Assembly (NCBI RefSeq): GCF_000331105.1
Contig: NC_020054.1
Coordinates: forward strand, 2,698,813 to 2,762,812
Direction: 5' to 3'
From: Fibrella aestuarina BUZ 2
Lineage (GTDB): Bacteria > Bacteroidota > Bacteroidia > Cytophagales > Spirosomataceae
DNA length: 64,000 nucleotides
The notes under the pieces were generated by a model. It saw only the letters and a program-made list of their open reading frames with translations. It was not told the DNA's origin and made no database searches. Position numbers and translations under genes: made by a program. Shown piece by piece: positions 1-8,124 of the stretch (positions are counted from its first letter, which is position 1; each line of letters begins with the position of its first letter).

Positions 1-1189
1 GCGTGCCTTCGATGTCGAGTTGGGCCAGCTTGATCTGCGTTTCGAGCGTCGAAAACTCAATCCGGCTGCTGTACTGGAACGTCGGGTCGGGCGCAATCAA
101 TTGCCGCAGTTCGTCGAGGTTCCGTTCCTGAAGCTGTTCCGTCAGGGCGATATCGTCATTGACACTCAGGCCCATCTGAAACTTCAGCAGCGCGTAGCTT
201 AGCTGAATCAGGTTCTGCACGTTCTGCCGCTCGGCCCGCAGGTTGTTAGCCTGCACTTCAAGGCGTTGCACGTCGAGCTTTTCCACGAACCCCTGTTTGT
301 TCAGGGCGTTGGTTTCGCGCAGTAGCGTGTCGAGCCGCCCAATGTTCAGATCGAGCAGTTTGGCCCGTTCCTGAGCCACCAATACGCCATAATAGGCTTT
401 TGATACCTGTTCCGCCACGGTAATCTTGGTGGCCTGAATGGTCCGTTGAGCCAGTTCACGATAGGTGGCGGCAGCCCGCAGGCCTACGTTCAGGCTGGCG
501 CTGTAGAGCAACTGATTCAGCGTCGCCGAGGCGTTGGCCGAATACGGCACCCCAAACTCAACGGCAATGTCGGGGGCATCGGCCGGTGCTGTTGGGTTGA
601 ACGTCTTGGCTGGTAAAAAGGCCCGCTGAATGATCAGGTTGTCGGTAAACGAACCGCTGATGCTGATCTGCGGCAGGGCCGAGGACTTCACCTCGCGAAT
701 GCGCGCTTCAGAGCTGACCGCGTCGAGCTGGCTGTTCCGCACATTGACGTTTTGCTTAACGGCAAAGTCGATGGCTTCCTGCAAGGTAAACGGCTGTCCC
801 GAACCTGACTGCCCGTTGGGGTTAAGGCCCGTTGGTGCCGGGGCCAGGCCCGAGTTGATCGTTGCGGGTACGTTGGCCGGTTGTAGATTGACCGGCGTGT
901 TCGACACGCCCGGTTGAGGGGTGCCGGGTAGAGTCGAGGGCTGCGACGGCACCACGGCCCCCGTACCGGGTGTGCCGGGTTGCACGATAACGGCCCCCGT
1001 GCCGGCAGGCTGTTGGGCACTGGGTTGTTGGCCACTAGGGGCGCCGCCGGTAGGCTGTTGCCCCACCGATGGCTGCGTGGGCACCGTACCCGCAGGTACC
1101 TGTGCCATAGCGATGCCCAGCGTCGAGGCGCTCAACCAACCCGCCAGCAGCCAACCCGGTAGCAAGCGAATGGTATTATTTGTTTTCAT
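1..1189 (-). CDS. TolC-family outer membrane efflux protein (partial, C-terminus outside window)
   Basis: About 396 N-terminal residues are visible; the gene runs off the window start. It begins with a signal peptide (MKTNNTIRLL, then a hydrophobic stretch ending in AMAQ). An unusually long linker of about 115 residues rich in Pro, Gln, Gly and Thr follows. The TolC/OEP domain then starts with FTLQEAIDFA and continues with coiled-coil helices such as EQVSKAYYGVLVAQERAKLL. The family forms trimeric outer membrane channels for RND or ABC efflux. The ATG overlaps the last 14 bases of the upstream tetR-type gene, so the two are probably co-transcribed and translationally coupled. Adaptor and pump genes would be expected beyond the window edge. 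The linker is not typical of TolC proteins. Confidence 0.9.
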   Translation of the reverse strand, partial: MKTNNTIRLLPGWLLAGWLSASTLGIAMAQVPAGTVPTQPSVGQQPTGGAPSGQQPSAQQPAGTGAVIVQPGTPGTGAVVPSQPSTLPGTPQPGVSNTPVNLQPANVPATINSGLAPAPTGLNPNGQSGSGQPFTLQEAIDFAVKQNVNVRNSQLDAVSSEARIREVKSSALPQISISGSFTDNLIIQRAFLPAKTFNPTAPADAPDIAVEFGVPYSANASATLNQLLYSASLNVGLRAAATYRELAQRTIQATKITVAEQVSKAYYGVLVAQERAKLLDLNIGRLDTLLRETNALNKQGFVEKLDVQRLEVQANNLRAERQNVQNLIQLSYALLKFQMGLSVNDDIALTEQLQERNLDELRQLIAPDPTFQYSSRIEFSTLETQIKLAQLDIEGT

Positions 1190-1805
1190 AGATACTCAGG
1201 TTGTACTCGTTCACTTTTGTTTTTAATGCCTCATAACTAGCCAGCCCGCTCGCCGACAGAATGCCCCGGATGTAGTGGTCGAGGAGCTGATCCTGGGTGG
1301 TGTACACATCCCGCTGGTGGGGAAAAACGCGCTCATCGAAGCCAAGCTGTATCAACTCAATCCGTAGCCGGGCCATCGTCTCAATGTCGAAATCGGACCG
1401 GTAAAGTCCCTGCTCCACGCCGCGTTGCAGGTTGTCGATCAGGTCTTTGGTGATGTGGTTTTCCTTGTGTTTCAGAAAGACCTCCCAGGCTTTGGGGAAG
1501 TAGCGTTGTACATCCAGCAGTAAACTCGGGTTGACTTTGTCTGCGTGCTGACGCATCATGTTGGAGGCCAGCACAATTTCTTCGATGGGATTTAACTCTT
1601 TTTCTTTCAGCCGACAGTAGTCGTTTTGCTCATGGGTCATGTGCCATTCAACGACTTGATAGACAATGTCTTCCTTGTCGGTAAAATGCTGATAGATCGT
1701 CTTCTTGGAGATGGCCAGCCGCCGGGCGATGTCGTCCATCGTAATCGTCCGAACGCCATATTTCCAGAAGAGCCGTTCTGCTTCAGCCAATATCTTTTCT
1801 TTCAT
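1176..1805 (-). CDS. TetR/AcrR family transcriptional regulator
   Basis: A 209-residue protein with an N-terminal TetR helix-turn-helix at about residues 3-50 (key stretch IARRLAISKKTIYQHF, then TDKEDIVYQ). A variable all-helical ligand-binding and dimerisation domain follows. I chose the ATG at 1805 (MKEKILAEAERLF); the frame stays open to a TTG 15 bases upstream, which is less likely. Its stop overlaps the start of the TolC-family gene, so it is probably the operon's own repressor, the usual arrangement in Bacteroidota efflux operons. It is divergent from the sodium:solute symporter at 2005. The ligand cannot be inferred. Confidence 0.9.
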   Translation of the reverse strand: MKEKILAEAERLFWKYGVRTITMDDIARRLAISKKTIYQHFTDKEDIVYQVVEWHMTHEQNDYCRLKEKELNPIEEIVLASNMMRQHADKVNPSLLLDVQRYFPKAWEVFLKHKENHITKDLIDNLQRGVEQGLYRSDFDIETMARLRIELIQLGFDERVFPHQRDVYTTQDQLLDHYIRGILSASGLASYEALKTKVNEYNLSIYENK

Positions 1806-2004
1806 TGCATGGGTAATCAACTTGGGTGTCGTTACGCATGGAACGGGGGAAACTATCGGATGGTTCGCAGCTTCCTCCGTTTTTTAGGGCATCTTTGAAA
1901 GATTAAGGAAGAACTATGAATTGTAACATCTGGGCCGTTAGCTGGCCGGTGCGGCAGCCCCTTTTTAACTCAACATGTCTGATGCCTAACTGCCATCTAT
2001 ACCC

Positions 2005-3429
2005 ATGATTCTCATCGTCTGCATCAGCCTCTATCTGCTGTCCAACATTGCCATTGGCGCCTGGGCGGCGCGGCGCGTCACCACCACGCAGGACTTTGTG
2101 CTGGCGGGGCGGGGACTATCGCTGGCGCTGGCTACGTCGGTCACGTTTGCGACCTGGTTCGGCTCGGAAAGCATCATGGGAGCCCCGGCCAAGTTTGTCG
2201 AGGGAGCGCCGGGGGGCGGGGTGTTGAGCATCATCGAAGAACCGTTTGGATCGGCGTTGTGCCTGTTTCTGGTCGGTGCTTTTTTTGCCCGACCTTTATA
2301 CAACGAAGGTATTACCACCTTTTCCGACTACTTCCGGGTTCGGTATGGGCGGTCGGCTGAGTTGATGAGCGCCCTCATCGTGATCCCGTCGTATTTCAGC
2401 TGGATTGCCGCGCAGTACATCGCCATCGGCATCGTGCTCAACGTCGTGATTGGGATTCCGATGGCGTGGGGCATTGTGGTAAGTGCCTCGATCGTGATGA
2501 TTTATACCTTGCTGGGTGGTATGTGGTCCATCTCTATCACTGACTTTCTGCACAACCTGATCATCATTCTGGCGCTGGTGGTGCTGGCCGTGGTGCTGTA
2601 TCCGCAGGTGGGCGGTATTGGGGGCGTGGTGGCCCGGATGCCCGCCGGGTTCTTTCAGTTTCTGCCCAGCAGCAATGTACCGGCGGCGCACGAACACGGC
2701 TGGGCAACGTACCTGGCCGCCTGGATGACGATCGGGCTGGGCAGCATTCCCCAGCAGGATATTTTCCAGCGGGTGATGTCGGCCAAATCGGCGTCGGTGT
2801 CGGTGCGGGCGTCGTATCTGGCCTCAGGGCTCTACCTGACGGTAGCGGCCCTGCCCCTTTTCATCGCCGTGGCAGCCCGCCTGCTTCACCCCGACCTGGC
2901 CGGTGCCGATGAACAAAGCCGACAACTGATCATCCCGAATATGGTGATGCGGCACGGTAGCCTGCCCTTGCAAATTCTGTTTTTCGGCGCACTCACGTCG
3001 GCTATCCTGAGCGTATCGAGCGGCGCGATTCTGGCCCCCGCCACGGTCTTTGGCGAAAACATCGTGAAGTTTTTCCGACCCAACCTGACCGACGTTCGCC
3101 TGTTGCGCACCATACGCTGGGCGATCGTAGTTATCTCGGTCATTTGCGTAGGCATGACGCTGGGTCGCTCCACCAGCATTTTCGATCTGGTGGGCGAGTC
3201 GTCGGCGTTTAGTCTGGTATCGCTGTTTATCCCACTGGCGGCAGGTATCTATTGGAAACGGGCCAACCTGCCCGGCTGCCTCTGGTCGATTATGCTGGGG
3301 TTCGGCGTGTGGCTGCTCTGTCTTTGGCTGGGTACGTCCTTCCCGCCGATGCTCTGGGGCCTGATCGCCAGCACGGTGGGGATGGCAGTGGGAAGTTTAT
3401 TCATGGGTGAAAAGCCAAGGGAAAGCTGA
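2005..3429 (+). CDS. Sodium:solute symporter (SSS/SLC5 family)
   Basis: A 474-residue polytopic inner membrane protein with about 12-13 hydrophobic helices. SSS-type features are the N-terminal stretch DFVLAGRGLSLALATSVTFA followed by TWFGSES, and the sequence LLGGMWSISITDFLHN in the middle. The family couples sodium influx to uptake of sugars, amino acids, carboxylates or similar solutes. The substrate cannot be told from sequence alone. It starts with ATG and is transcribed away from the tetR-type gene; 198 bases separate the two starts and probably carry both promoters. The ABC exporter follows 139 bases downstream on the same strand. Confidence 0.88.
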   Translation: MILIVCISLYLLSNIAIGAWAARRVTTTQDFVLAGRGLSLALATSVTFATWFGSESIMGAPAKFVEGAPGGGVLSIIEEPFGSALCLFLVGAFFARPLYNEGITTFSDYFRVRYGRSAELMSALIVIPSYFSWIAAQYIAIGIVLNVVIGIPMAWGIVVSASIVMIYTLLGGMWSISITDFLHNLIIILALVVLAVVLYPQVGGIGGVVARMPAGFFQFLPSSNVPAAHEHGWATYLAAWMTIGLGSIPQQDIFQRVMSAKSASVSVRASYLASGLYLTVAALPLFIAVAARLLHPDLAGADEQSRQLIIPNMVMRHGSLPLQILFFGALTSAILSVSSGAILAPATVFGENIVKFFRPNLTDVRLLRTIRWAIVVISVICVGMTLGRSTSIFDLVGESSAFSLVSLFIPLAAGIYWKRANLPGCLWSIMLGFGVWLLCLWLGTSFPPMLWGLIASTVGMAVGSLFMGEKPRES

Positions 3430-3568
3430 ACTCCTTTGGGCTGCGTCCGCGTTCAGCAATGGGTTCGCCTGACCGGCCAATTCTTGGCTCGGTCCGTATA
3501 TGGGTTGCCTGGGATAATGCCAGGGCACCTTTCGCGGAGAAACTACCAACAAATACACACTCTTTTTC

Positions 3569-5380
3569 ATGAAACTACTCTACTCGTATTTGCGCCGCTA
3601 TTGGGGCCTGCTGATTCTGGCGCTGGTGCTGGCGGCGGTCAATCAGGTATTCTCGCTGCTTGACCCGTACATTTTTCGCAAAATCATTGACCAGTACGTG
3701 GTGAAGCCTGGTGGTTCGCTACGGGACGTCAATTTCTGGGGCTTCCTCGAAGCAGGGGCGGGCTTGCTGATTTTGCAGGCACTGGGCGTGGCAATGGTCA
3801 GCCGGATTGCCAAGAATTTTCAGGACTACTACGTCAACGTGATCACGCAGCGGCTGGGTGCCCAACTCTACACCGACGGCCTGCGGCACTCGCTCGATTT
3901 GCCCTATCAGGTGTTTGAAGACCAGCGGTCGGGCGAAACGCTGGGTAAACTCCAGAAGGTCCGCACCGACGTGGAGAAGCTCATCCAGTCGTTTGTCAAC
4001 GTGCTCTTTACGTCCATCGTGGGCATCATCTTCGTGATGTGGTACGCCGCCACGGTCTACTGGCCCATCGCCCCGGCCTACTTCCTGACCATTCCGCTGC
4101 TGGGCTTTGTGAGTTCGTTGCTGAGCAAAAAAATCAAGAAAGTACAGCAGACGATTGTAGCCGAAACCACCGCGCTGGCCGGATCAACCACCGAAAGCCT
4201 GCGGAACATCGAACTGGTGAAGAGCCTCGGGCTGGCGCAGCAGGAAACCGAACGGCTCAACAGCACGACGGGCAAGATTCTGAAGCTCGAACTGAAAAAG
4301 GTGCGCTACATCCGGTCGCTGTCGTTTATTCAGGGCACGTTCGTCAACCTGCTCCGCAACGCCATCATGCTGTTGATGCTGTTCCTGGTGGTGCAGGGCG
4401 ACATCACGGTGGGTGAATTCTTCTCGTTGTTCATCTACTCGTTTGCCATCTTCGGGCCACTGCAGGAGCTGGGTAACATCATCAATATCTACCGCGAAAC
4501 GGAAGCCTCGCTGGCCAATTACCAGCAGATCCTCGACACGCCCCGCGACGTACGCCCCGCCCACCCGAAAAACATCGGTACGCTGCAAAAACTGGCCTTC
4601 GCCGACGTGCATTTCAAACACCTGACGGCCAGCAACCCCGCCCTCGACGGCATCACGTTCGACGCCGAAGTGGGCGAAACCATCGCGTTTGTCGGGCCGA
4701 GCGGTAGCGGAAAAACCACGCTGGTGAAGCTACTGGTGGGCCTGTACCCGCCGCTGAGCGGTCAGATTCTGTACAACGACGTACCTGGCGCCGAGATCGA
4801 CCTTGACCAACTGCGCGAACAGATCGGTTTCGTCACGCAGGATACTCAGCTTTTTGCCGGCACCATCCGCGAAAACCTGCGCTTCGTGGCACCCAACGCG
4901 ACGGACGAACAGTGTCTTAACGCCCTGCATCAGGCCGCGGCCGACTCGCTGCTGGCCCGTGCGCCACAGGGGCTCGACACGGTCATTGGTGAAGGTGGCG
5001 TGAAGGTATCGGGCGGCGAAAAACAGCGCCTGAGCATTGCCCGTGCGTTGTTGCGGAACCCGTCGCTGCTGGTCTTCGATGAGGCCACGTCGGCCCTCGA
5101 CTCGCTCACGGAAGAAGAAATTACCAACACCGTCCGGAAGCTGTCGGGCCTGCACCAGCACATTACCATCCTGATCGCGCACCGCCTCAGCACCATCCTG
5201 CACGCCGACCGCATTTTCGTGCTCGAACGCGGCCATATTGCCGAGCAGGGACGCCACGAGGAATTGCTGGCGCAGAAAGGCCTGTATTACGCCATGTGGC
5301 GGCAGCAGATCGGCGAGCGCAAGGGCGGTACGGCTACCCCAATACCCCAACCGAAAGACGGCGTGCTCACACAGGCATAG
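3569..5380 (+). CDS. ABC transporter, fused permease and ATPase (exporter type)
   Basis: A 603-residue half-transporter. Residues about 1-320 form the six-helix exporter membrane domain, with the coupling region SGETLGKLQKVRTDVEKL. The C-terminal ATPase has Walker A GPSGSGKTT near residue 376, a Q-loop in VTQDTQLF, the signature VSGGEKQR near residue 480, Walker B LLVFDEATSALD near residue 504 and the switch histidine in IAHRLS. It should act as a homodimer or heterodimer in the inner membrane and resembles MsbA and MDR-type exporters; the cargo is unknown. It stands alone and its last 14 bases overlap the convergent tatD end. Confidence 0.93.
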   Translation: MKLLYSYLRRYWGLLILALVLAAVNQVFSLLDPYIFRKIIDQYVVKPGGSLRDVNFWGFLEAGAGLLILQALGVAMVSRIAKNFQDYYVNVITQRLGAQLYTDGLRHSLDLPYQVFEDQRSGETLGKLQKVRTDVEKLIQSFVNVLFTSIVGIIFVMWYAATVYWPIAPAYFLTIPLLGFVSSLLSKKIKKVQQTIVAETTALAGSTTESLRNIELVKSLGLAQQETERLNSTTGKILKLELKKVRYIRSLSFIQGTFVNLLRNAIMLLMLFLVVQGDITVGEFFSLFIYSFAIFGPLQELGNIINIYRETEASLANYQQILDTPRDVRPAHPKNIGTLQKLAFADVHFKHLTASNPALDGITFDAEVGETIAFVGPSGSGKTTLVKLLVGLYPPLSGQILYNDVPGAEIDLDQLREQIGFVTQDTQLFAGTIRENLRFVAPNATDEQCLNALHQAAADSLLARAPQGLDTVIGEGGVKVSGGEKQRLSIARALLRNPSLLVFDEATSALDSLTEEEITNTVRKLSGLHQHITILIAHRLSTILHADRIFVLERGHIAEQGRHEELLAQKGLYYAMWRQQIGERKGGTATPIPQPKDGVLTQA

Positions 5381-6200
5381 GCCGGTTGCTGTTCTTCAGG
5401 CGAAGCGCATTGTCCGTCGTTGCCTGGGCTACCTCTTCGACCGACGTACCCAGCAACTCGGCCACGCGCCCGGCCACGTAACGTGTGTAGGCGGGTTCGT
5501 TGCGTTTGCCCCGGAACGGGATGGGGGCGAGGTAAGGCGCGTCGGTTTCGAGCACCAGATGCTCGAGGCCAATGTGCGGAATCACCTTGTCGAGCCCACC
5601 ATTCTTGAAGGTAGCAACGCCGCCAATACCGAGCAGAAAGCCCATCTCGATGGCACGGTGGGCTTCGTCGAGCGTACCGACGAAACAATGGAAAATGCCC
5701 CGCAGGCCCGGCAGCGCCAGTTTGTCAATCAGATCGGCGGCTTCCAGCATGGCATTGCGGTCGTGCCCCGACCGCGTGTGCAGCGACACAAACAGGCCGC
5801 GCTCGGCGGCCCAGCGGAGTTGCGTTTCAAACGCCATGAACTGCTGCGGTACGAAGGTCATATCCCAATAGAAATCCAGCCCGATCTCGCCGACGGCCAG
5901 GAAGTTGGTCTGCGCCAGTTGTTGCTCCACAAAGGCCAATTCCGTTTCGACCGTCTCGCTCACGTAGGTCGGGTGCAGGCCCATCATGGGCAGGCAGCGG
6001 TTGGGATATTGGTGGGCGAGGGCCATCATGCCAGATACGGTCTCGGCGGCGCAGTTGGGCATCCATATTTCCGAAATGCCCTCCGCAAAAGCGCGTTGCA
6101 ACATATCGTCGCGGGTGCCCTGCGGTTGGCCATCCACCATCCGGTCGGCGTCAAATTTCTCGTCGTAACTGTGCGCGTGTGTATCAATCAGCGAAATCAT
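5367..6200 (-). CDS. tatD: TatD family deoxyribonuclease / metal-dependent hydrolase
   Basis: A 277-residue protein covering the whole TatD TIM-barrel. The metal-binding HxH is in LIDTHAHSYDE. Other family signatures are GEIGLDFYWD, HTRSGHDR, GIFHCF and LVLETDAPYLAP. TatD enzymes are cytoplasmic metal-dependent nucleases acting on DNA with 3' ends and implicated in DNA quality control. It is convergent with the ABC exporter, overlapping it by 14 bases. The start codon lies just 4 bases behind a TACCTTTG element, so the mRNA may be leaderless. Confidence 0.94.
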   Translation of the reverse strand: MISLIDTHAHSYDEKFDADRMVDGQPQGTRDDMLQRAFAEGISEIWMPNCAAETVSGMMALAHQYPNRCLPMMGLHPTYVSETVETELAFVEQQLAQTNFLAVGEIGLDFYWDMTFVPQQFMAFETQLRWAAERGLFVSLHTRSGHDRNAMLEAADLIDKLALPGLRGIFHCFVGTLDEAHRAIEMGFLLGIGGVATFKNGGLDKVIPHIGLEHLVLETDAPYLAPIPFRGKRNEPAYTRYVAGRVAELLGTSVEEVAQATTDNALRLKNSNRPMPV

Positions 6201-6204
6201 ACTG

Positions 6205-6212
6205 CAAAGGTA
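6205..6212 (-). promoter_or_regulatory. Putative -7 promoter element of tatD
   Basis: On the minus strand the bases read TACCTTTG, an exact match to the Bacteroidota -7 consensus TAnnTTTG, followed by CAGT and the ATG. Transcription would start at or within a few bases of the start codon. No convincing -33 TTG was assigned. Confidence 0.5.
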
Positions 6213-6255
6213 GGGGTGGTGAGTGTTGTTTGACGGTTAAGGTTTAACCTCAAAC

Positions 6256-7269
6256 TCAACTATACGCTCTCCCTTTCCAGCGTATGGGGATGGGGAGGAG
6301 GTAGTAGAGAAACGACAACGTACCCAGCCCGATCTGGCAGGGCTCGTAGAGGAACAAGTCGGGCCAGCGGTGGCCTTGCCCGGTACGGTGTAGGGTCCAG
6401 AAAGCCACGCCTGTCTGGAACAGCCACTTCGCCCCATAAATGCACAGGGCTGTTTTGGGGGCAAATAAGGCGACAGCCAGCAGGATCGGCACGAGCAGGT
6501 ATTGAAACAGGACGCCACCCAGCAGCGGGATCGGCAACGAAAAAGCGCCCTGCATCCAGCGTTTGCGCTGTTGCAGGTACGTACCCAGCGTGGGCGTCGG
6601 CAGCGTTTCGGCCAGCACGTCGGGGCGGAGGCGATGGGCATGCCTGTAGCCTTTGGCCACAATGGCCTGAAAAAGCGTGTAATCTTCCACCACCGAAAAC
6701 GGAGGCCCCGCAAACCCACCCACAGCGTCGTAGGCTACCCGCCGCACGGCCATGTTGTTGCCCGACCCGGTGAGGGGTAGGCGCAGGTACGTGGCCAGTT
6801 GGATAAGGCCAAACGCCAGCAGCCAGTCGATGGCTTGTAGTCGAGCCCAAAAGCTTGTTCCCTGCACCAGCGTCGTGCCCGTGACGATGCCTGTATCCGG
6901 GCCAAACTCGGCCAGCAGGCCCGTCAGCCAGGAGGGCGGCACCCGCACGTCGGCATCGGTGATGCACAGCAGCTCGCCCCGCGCCTGTTGGGCCAGTTGG
7001 GCCAGCACGTTGGCTTTGCCGTTGAGCCGGGCCGGAACGTCCGTTGGCTGGGGCCGGACGTCGATCAGGTGAACGTGTGGGTGGCCCGCGACGAAACGAA
7101 GAGCCACGAACGCCGTTTCGTCGGTCGATTGGTCGTTGCCAACCAGCACTTCGTAGCGGTCGGTGGGGTAGTCGAGGCGGGTCAGGGCCGTCAGGCAGTC
7201 GCCCAGTGTATCGGCTTCGTTGCGAGCTGCCACCAGTACCGACACAAACGGCAGGGCAGGCTCAGACAT
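6256..7269 (-). CDS. Glycosyltransferase family 2, membrane-associated
   Basis: A 337-residue protein. The N-terminal GT-A domain has VSVLVAARNEADTLGDCL, the nucleotide-binding acidic motif QSTDET, the DxD-type motif TDADVRVPPSW, the acceptor-site motif VVEDYTLFQ and the processive-type QRKRWMQG. Two or three hydrophobic segments follow in the last third, as in polymerising enzymes of the cellulose synthase or N-acetylglucosaminyltransferase type. Its ATG overlaps the deacetylase stop by 8 bases. A glycosyltransferase paired with a polysaccharide deacetylase suggests synthesis and trimming of a surface or capsular glycan; this is inference from context. Confidence 0.9.
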   Translation of the reverse strand: MSEPALPFVSVLVAARNEADTLGDCLTALTRLDYPTDRYEVLVGNDQSTDETAFVALRFVAGHPHVHLIDVRPQPTDVPARLNGKANVLAQLAQQARGELLCITDADVRVPPSWLTGLLAEFGPDTGIVTGTTLVQGTSFWARLQAIDWLLAFGLIQLATYLRLPLTGSGNNMAVRRVAYDAVGGFAGPPFSVVEDYTLFQAIVAKGYRHAHRLRPDVLAETLPTPTLGTYLQQRKRWMQGAFSLPIPLLGGVLFQYLLVPILLAVALFAPKTALCIYGAKWLFQTGVAFWTLHRTGQGHRWPDLFLYEPCQIGLGTLSFLYYLLPIPIRWKGRAYS

Positions 7270-7939
7270 AAGCCGGTGGGCGGGTCGGCAGCGGCGTGAT
7301 GGGCAGGTCGATGGGCAGCGCCTTGAATTGATACCCTAAACGGGCAAATTCATCCAGGTAGCGGGGCAAAACGTAGTGCAGGTTCGGCCACGCCTTTATG
7401 CTGTCGTGAAACACCACGATCGACCCCGGCTCGGTGTACTGGATGCTCTTTTGCAGCACCGTTTCTTTCGCCAGCGTACGGTCGAAATCGCCGGTGAGCA
7501 CGTCCCACATCACCACCGTCAGGTCGGCCCGGATACCTGCCGCTTGGCTTTTTTTGATCTTTCCGTAGGGAGGGCGGAAGAGGGGCGTCGGAATACCCAG
7601 TTGCCGCTGGCACTTACGGATGTTGGCCCAATACACGTCATCGTGGGTTTTCCAGCCGTTGAGGTGGTTAAACGTGTGATTGCCGATGAGGTGGCCCGCT
7701 TCGATGATTTTGTAAAACACGTCCCGGTGCTTACCCACATTGTCGCCGATGCAGAAAAACGTAGCCTGCGCCGCATACTGCTCCAACTGATCGAGCACAA
7801 ACTCCGTTACGCCCGGAATGGGGCCATCGTCGAACGTCAGATAAATCGTCGGTTCGGCCGGGTCCGCGTCGAGCCGCCACCAGAAATCGGGGTAGACTGT
7901 GCGAAACAGGAAGTTCGATTTATGCAGAAACAGGGACAT
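7262..7939 (-). CDS. Polysaccharide deacetylase (NodB-type, CE4)
   Basis: A 225-residue protein with the NodB homology domain. It has the TFDDGP motif with the catalytic base and first metal ligand, the HxxxH-type metal site in GNHTFNHL, the RPPYGK motif, and VVFHDS near the end. The family removes acetyl groups from chitin-like or peptidoglycan-like polymers. I chose the ATG at 7939 (MSLFLHKSNF); the longer reading frame to 8029 runs through a simple-repeat hairpin arm and is not protein-like. It overlaps the downstream glycosyltransferase by 8 bases, indicating one operon. Confidence 0.9.
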   Translation of the reverse strand: MSLFLHKSNFLFRTVYPDFWWRLDADPAEPTIYLTFDDGPIPGVTEFVLDQLEQYAAQATFFCIGDNVGKHRDVFYKIIEAGHLIGNHTFNHLNGWKTHDDVYWANIRKCQRQLGIPTPLFRPPYGKIKKSQAAGIRADLTVVMWDVLTGDFDRTLAKETVLQKSIQYTEPGSIVVFHDSIKAWPNLHYVLPRYLDEFARLGYQFKALPIDLPITPLPTRPPAYV

Positions 7940-7957
7940 GGGGAGTGAAGAATGAAT

Positions 7958-8124
7958 AATGTATAATGAATGATGTACAATGAATGATGTCCGATGCCTC
8001 AGCATGGAGGCACAATGGCTGAATGTCAACGGTTGTGGCTAATTATCGGCCAGTCAATGTACCGCAGCGGCTAGGTGCCCCCGGCGGACCGCATTATTCA
8101 TCATACATTATTCATTATACATTA
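7958..8124. repeat. Intergenic hairpin repeat, AATGATAATG-type words
   Basis: The left arm (about 7958-7990) and right arm (about 8092-8124) are complementary over about 33 bases with four or five mismatches. Both arms are made of permuted words such as TAATG, GAATG and GATG. They enclose about 100 bases of GC-richer sequence with no gene. The element separates two minus-strand glycosyltransferase units, and the right arm reaches the stop codon of the upstream gene. It may act as terminator or insulator and belongs to a family seen many times in the window. Confidence 0.75.

Noticed and set aside
4184..4621. Long minus-strand reading frame opposite the ABC exporter
   Set aside because: It is the mirror frame of a clearly coding GC-rich gene, with no family features.
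5238..6233. 331-codon plus-strand frame running from the exporter end through tatD
   Set aside because: It is an antisense frame of tatD, with no start signals or motifs.
7940..8029. N-terminal extension of the polysaccharide deacetylase
   Set aside because: The extra 30 codons translate the simple-word hairpin arm and do not resemble a signal peptide.
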